Below, piece after piece: positions 30,283-32,500 of a stretch of 32,500 nt of DNA (its first letter is position 1; the number at the start of each line of letters is the position of its first letter). Under the pieces are notes generated by a model that had not been told where the DNA came from, did no database searches, and was given only the letters and a program-made list of their open reading frames with translations. The stretch is taken from the NCBI RefSeq assembly GCF_000091045.1, contig NC_006682.1, positions 710,001 to 742,500 on the forward strand, in the 5' to 3' direction. Source of the DNA: Cryptococcus deneoformans JEC21 (lineage: Eukaryota; Basidiomycota; Tremellomycetes; Tremellales; Cryptococcaceae). The position numbers were made by a program, and so were the translations under genes.

Positions 30283-32500
30283 ATGTGGTCTTCTGACCGG
30301 TCTCAAGGAAAAGCTCAAGATACTGCCCAAGATGCACAGCCCACTGCGGTTCCTGCGCCGAAACACAGACACAAGCACCATGTCCAGCCCGACGGCACGA
30401 GAGTCTGGGAGGACGAGAAGACTTGGGAGGACGAAGGTGGCAAGGGATGGGGGAGGGTATGGGTGAAGAGGTGGGAGAAAGGGTCGAATAAGGAGAAGGA
30501 GCAGGAGCAGGTACAGACCGGGAATGGTAAGCGTTGCGTATATGCATGTATGCATGTGAACTCATGCTAATGGGCTTAGTAGTGGCCGCTACGAGCTTTG
30601 CTGGGAATTCGGATGATCAAACTACTTCTACTGCTACTACTACTGCTATTTCTTCGGAGCGTACGTAAACCCATTCTACTATTATTATACGATGAGCTCA
30701 TGAGAAAACTCCAAACGACAGACGAGCAAACCACAGCACCCACGGCGACAGACAAGAAGAACAGAGTTATTCTTGACAAGCTTCTTCATGAATCATACCG
30801 CTCCGGTTACAACGATGCCCTCTCTTCCTCTCGTCTATCACAACCCTTTGGATTTTTCGGCTTCCCGGGTTTAGCGGCGTTCGATGAACCTTTCTTCGCT
30901 TTCCCACCTGCGTCGGCCAGAATCCTTGACGAAGACCCTCTCGTCACCTCTTCGCCTCGGGATGCAACGGCAAAGGTGTACTCATATTCATCTACATCTT
31001 CTGGTACTGGAACGACAGTCGTCGCCGCTTTGTTGGCTGGTACAGCCGCTGTGTTGGCTTGGAAGACACATAAGCGGGCGAAGGGTCTGGAAAAGGCTTT
31101 GAATGAGGTGGTGGCCCTGAACAAGGCTCAAGGATTTGGTTATCAAGGAGGAAGGGGAGGGAACGAGGTGCATCAATTGAATGCAAAAGTTGAGGAGCTC
31201 AATCAGGTAATACGTGGGCTTCGAGAGATGTCGTTGAGCGGGACGTCCACTTGGAGTAAGGAGTTGCGCGATTCTCGCCCGGAAGGGGGAAAGGTGTTGC
31301 AGGAGCTGGACAAGGGGAAGATAAAGGAGAAAGAGAAGGAGAAGGATAAGGAGGAGGTTAGTAGTTGAGATGTCACTTCTCTTTACATCCTTTCGCTCAT
31401 GCGAATAATTTCTCGCTAACGGCGGATTGCGGGTGTTTATAGCCACGCTCTACCCAGAGTCAAAGCCAAAGTCAATACCCCTCAGCTCCTCATTCAAGCT
31501 CGGCGAAGAACATGGTGAAAGAAGATGTGATGCCCATATCCGATATTCACAAACAAGTCGAAAAAATCAAGGGTCAATTCCTAAACAACGTCCGAGTCTC
31601 TGAATCAGAGTTATCTGGAGACTCCGGACGAGAAGCGACCAATCCATCAACCAAACTCCAACCTCAATCTCAATCCTTACCACCTCCAGCCTCCAGTACT
31701 GCTGCTACAACGGAAGCTGATGCTTTATCTACGTCGACCTCTACAACCCCAACCCCACGCATTAATAATAATAATTCACCAACTTCTAAATCTAAATCTC
31801 GCAAGGTTAAATCCTCTTCTTCTTCGCCGCCGCTTACCCCTTCCTCTCCTAGTATTAATGGGGAAGTGATGCCCCTTGACGACATTCATAAGGAGGTGGA
31901 AGCGATCAAGCAGAGGTTTTTGAGCGAGGATCAGAAAAAGGACGTGAACGTGGACACCCATGAGTTATCAGGGACGTTATCAGGGGAAGTAAACAATGGG
32001 GAGCAACAAGCGGCATTTTTGACCGATCCTATGGAGCCAAAGGTTTCTACTGGTGGTGATGGTGAATCATCCCTATCTTGCATGAAGAAATCGCCAAAGG
32101 AGACGAGTAAATCGATAGCCCAAGATCACACTCCCATTCTTGAGTCATCGTCGTCATCGACTATCGCTGAATTGCCTAATCCAGAGATTCCTGGAGGAAA
32201 CGCTGCGGCTGGTGTGCGAGGAAACAAGAGGACGATTTACATCGAAACCGAAACCAAATGGGGTGCCCCAACCATCATTACCGAAACAGTTCAGCCTGTG
32301 CCGCCTGTTGGTAAATGGTATTTCCTTTCATCGCCCTCCATCTTTACCCAATCATTCGATGCTACCCCTGTCATCCCTTTCGATCAACACCTAAAGCCTA
32401 AGTCTACGTCTCTTCCCCCGAAAGTACTCGTAGGACCGGGAACGCAAGAGAAGATCACATTGATTAAGCGTAAGACAACGGAAGAGGTGGTCAAGGATGT
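30283..32500 (+). CDS. Unknown low-complexity protein with one membrane span, truncated by window edge
   Basis: Exons 30283-30526, 30580-30660, 30722-31356 and 31443 to beyond 32500; at least 672 residues, and the frame is still open at the edge. The N-terminus is charged with KHRHKHH and a WEDEKTWEDE repeat. An FFGFPGLAAF-type hydrophobic patch is near the middle of exon 3. A single span, TTVVAALLAGTAAVLAWKT (about 205-224), is followed by a coiled-coil region and a Lys/Glu-rich run. Exon 4 is Ser/Pro/Thr-rich with two copies of a VMP-x-x-DIH-K-x-VE-x-IK-x-x-FL module, then YIETETKWGAPTIITE near the end. I do not recognise it. Exon 2 begins at a TAGTAG tandem acceptor, so one residue may vary. 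An intron near 32,310 cannot be excluded. Confidence 0.65.

Noticed and set aside
1..32500. tRNA, rRNA or CRISPR features
   Set aside because: Several GGTTCRA-like strings were inspected, for example near 10,079 and 15,318, but none had a matching acceptor stem or A box. No regularly spaced repeat-spacer array exists, as expected for a fungal nuclear locus.

Overview
The window looks like nuclear DNA of a basidiomycete yeast, most likely of the Cryptococcus neoformans/gattii group. Genes are densely packed on both strands. Coding sequence is broken by many short introns (mostly about 48-105 nt, GT/GC...AG, often with a CTGA/CTAA-like branch site). A multicopper ferroxidase and an Ftr1-type iron permease sit head to head, the arrangement known for the Cryptococcus CFO/CFT pairs. 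The species and the CFO1/CFT1 symbols are inferences from family knowledge and gene order; no database was searched. All exon structures were assembled by hand from reading frames, splice signals and conserved motifs.

Left part (1-12,518). Two tandem, intronless coiled-coil paralogs (411-2,759) come first. They are followed by an N-terminal-Xaa-Pro-Lys type protein methyltransferase (3,051-4,542, 5 exons) and, convergent to it, an NGL2/CCR4-like nuclease (5,034-7,025, minus, 8 exons). A YeeE/YedE-type sulfur-compound transporter (7,351-8,467) is divergent from the nuclease. Next are an omega-class glutathione transferase (8,606-9,834, minus, 8 exons) and a multi-span DUF6534-like membrane protein (11,121-12,518).

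Middle part (13,656-22,963). An unrecognised, probably mitochondrial protein is followed by an ER protein disulfide isomerase with a C-terminal HDEL. Then comes the high-affinity iron uptake pair: ferroxidase (minus, 10 exons) and permease (plus, 8 exons). The pair shares an 822-nt bidirectional promoter that holds a perfect 19-bp tandem repeat with a GATA-factor site in each copy. The ferroxidase oxidises Fe(II) at the cell surface and the permease imports the Fe(III) product, so shared regulation makes sense.

Right part (about 23,460-32,500). This holds a transposon graveyard: a decayed Tnp2-type (CACTA/Plavaka-like) transposase on plus and a decayed pogo/Tigger-like DDE transposase on minus, with short repeats between and around them. 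It is followed by an alpha/beta hydrolase (28,138-29,707, minus, 7 exons). A low-complexity, single-span membrane protein begins at 30,283 and runs off the window edge.

The most notable features are the splicing architecture (five microexons of 14-22 nt, several encoding active-site motifs, and two apparent GC-AG introns that restore conserved motifs), the tandem GATA-site repeat in the iron promoter, and the unknown tandem coiled-coil paralog pair.
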